From Methanobacteriota archaeon (GTDB lineage Archaea; Thermoplasmatota; Thermoplasmata; RBG-16-68-12), in assembly GCA_005878635.1 (NCBI GenBank), contig VBLS01000139.1, positions 1 through 5,588 of the forward strand: a DNA stretch of 5,588 nt, in the 5' to 3' direction. The position numbers and the translations under genes are program-made. The notes beneath the pieces were generated by a model. The model was given only the letters and a program-made list of their open reading frames with translations, had not been told where the DNA came from and ran no database searches. Of the stretch, positions 4,871-5,588 are shown piece by piece (within the stretch, counting starts at the first letter, position 1; every line of letters starts with the position of its first letter).

Positions 4871-5588
4871 GTGGTCCGCCCCCGATACGAGCTGCCGGGG
4901 CGACGCCGACCGGCGTCGCTCCAAGAGCGTGGGCGTTTCTACAGGCGACGGATGGACTACGATGCCGCCGCCGCGTGGATGTCCCGTCCCGCCGGAGGCC
5001 GTATCTTCGCCTTGATCCTCGGAAGGCACTCGGGAATCTACCCCCGGCGATTTCGGCATCTGAAGAATGTGCCTCTCATCATCGACGACGTCGAGAAGGT
5101 GCGCGACCTCCGACCGTATCTCCTTCGGTACCTTCCGGAGGGCGTCTACTACGACCGGAACGTGTACGCACCTCTGGATGAGACACGGAAGGCACGAATC
5201 GAGTACGCACGGGCCTGGCGGAGCCGAGTCTTCCGCGGGCAGGAGCTGGCGTTCGACCTGGATCCCGAGAATGTCGACTGTCCAATCCACGGCGACATCG
5301 CCACGAAAATGGCCCGTCACCAAGGCCTGTCCTTCTGTGATTGGGAATTCGAGGAGATTCGGCGGCAAGCGGCGGAACTGTTCGACGAATTGGCGCGTCG
5401 GTGGAGCCGCCTCCGAATCGTGTTCTCGGGCCGCGGGTTCCACATCCATGTGTTCGACGCCGACGCCTTTCGGCTCTCGCGCAAGAATCGGGACAAGATT
5501 GCCGCTTCCGTCGCGCGACGTTATGCCATCGATGAATGGGTCACTTCTGGCGAGATGCGGCTGATTCGGCTGCCCTTTTCCCTCCATG
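4871..5588 (+). CDS. priS: DNA primase catalytic (small) subunit PriS, N-terminal part, cut by window edge
   Basis: The archaeo-eukaryotic primase catalytic subunit makes RNA primers for replication in complex with PriL. The window holds 239 codons of a protein usually about 330-420 residues. Seen in the frame: ERGRFYRRRM (N-terminal helix), ELAFDLDPE with Asp129 and Asp131 as the metal-binding catalytic pair, SGRGFHIHV (186-194, nucleotide binding), and MRLIRLPFSLH at the window edge, matching the PriS RLPxSLHG motif. Between these sits CPIH (137-140) with His150 and Cys156, a plausible but non-canonical zinc site. SGRGFHIHV plus the RLPxSLH motif distinguish it from bacterial LigD-type polymerase domains. 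Start: the frame opens after the preceding gene's stop, and GTG at 4871 is the only ATG/GTG/TTG that keeps the N-terminal helix; ATG at 4952 would remove it. No Shine-Dalgarno is seen at 4871, so leaderless initiation is likely. The start is less certain than the identity. Confidence 0.88.
   Translation, partial: MVRPRYELPGRRRPASLQERGRFYRRRMDYDAAAAWMSRPAGGRIFALILGRHSGIYPRRFRHLKNVPLIIDDVEKVRDLRPYLLRYLPEGVYYDRNVYAPLDETRKARIEYARAWRSRVFRGQELAFDLDPENVDCPIHGDIATKMARHQGLSFCDWEFEEIRRQAAELFDELARRWSRLRIVFSGRGFHIHVFDADAFRLSRKNRDKIAASVARRYAIDEWVTSGEMRLIRLPFSLH

Noticed and set aside
4808..5587. A 259-codon minus-strand open frame opposite the primase, and plus-strand frames at 4792-5181 and 5067-5564
   Set aside because: The primase frame contains the DxD, SGRGFHIHV and RLPxSLH motifs in order; the others carry none and are frame shadows.
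5243..5588. Bacterial LigD-type (NHEJ) polymerase domain
   Set aside because: The SGRGFHIHV and MRLIRLPFSLH motifs and the N-terminal helix are those of PriS; no ligase or Ku gene is visible.

Overview
The window is GC-rich, tightly packed chromosomal DNA, most likely from an archaeon. The strongest sign is the gene cut by the right edge, which encodes an archaeal/eukaryotic-type DNA primase catalytic subunit (PriS). Supporting signs are a promoter with a TATA-like box about 25 nt before a GTG start, with no Shine-Dalgarno between (leaderless style), a short oligo-T terminator without a hairpin, and mixed use of Shine-Dalgarno and leaderless starts. A Thermoplasmatota-type, GC-rich uncultured lineage would fit, but that placement is inference. 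I see no mobile element, CRISPR array, tRNA or rRNA.

Layout, left to right. (1) 1-1029, minus: N-terminal 343 residues of an Aquifex-type aconitase, running off the left edge. (2) 1030-1212: a divergent intergenic region with a perfect 7-bp inverted repeat around an AT-rich core, a TATA-like element and a good Shine-Dalgarno. (3) 1213-2178, plus: an extended-SDR NAD(P)-dependent epimerase/reductase that seems to start at a non-standard ACG codon. (4) 2179-2234: a short convergent gap with a T5 terminator for the plus-strand gene. (5) 2235-2960 and 2982-3869, minus: a FabG-like classical SDR preceded by a dimethylarginine dimethylaminohydrolase (DDAH)/amidinotransferase-fold hydrolase, 21 nt apart and probably co-transcribed. 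(6) 3870-3988: a divergent gap. (7) 3989-4816, plus: an aldo/keto reductase. (8) 4871-5588, plus: the N-terminal part of PriS, running off the right edge.

How they fit together: aconitase is a TCA-cycle enzyme, PriS is replication housekeeping, and the middle holds three NAD(P)H oxidoreductases of different folds plus a guanidino-group hydrolase. The only strong operon link is DDAH-SDR. The three reductases give no clear shared pathway and no substrate can be assigned from sequence. I did not find a convincing undescribed multi-gene system. The points worth a second look are residue-level and regulatory: a serine at the expected Fe-S cysteine of aconitase, the palindrome in the aconitase/epimerase divergent promoter, the ACG start, a His at the catalytic-Asn position of the SDR, and an unusual Cys/His arrangement in the primase metal-binding region.
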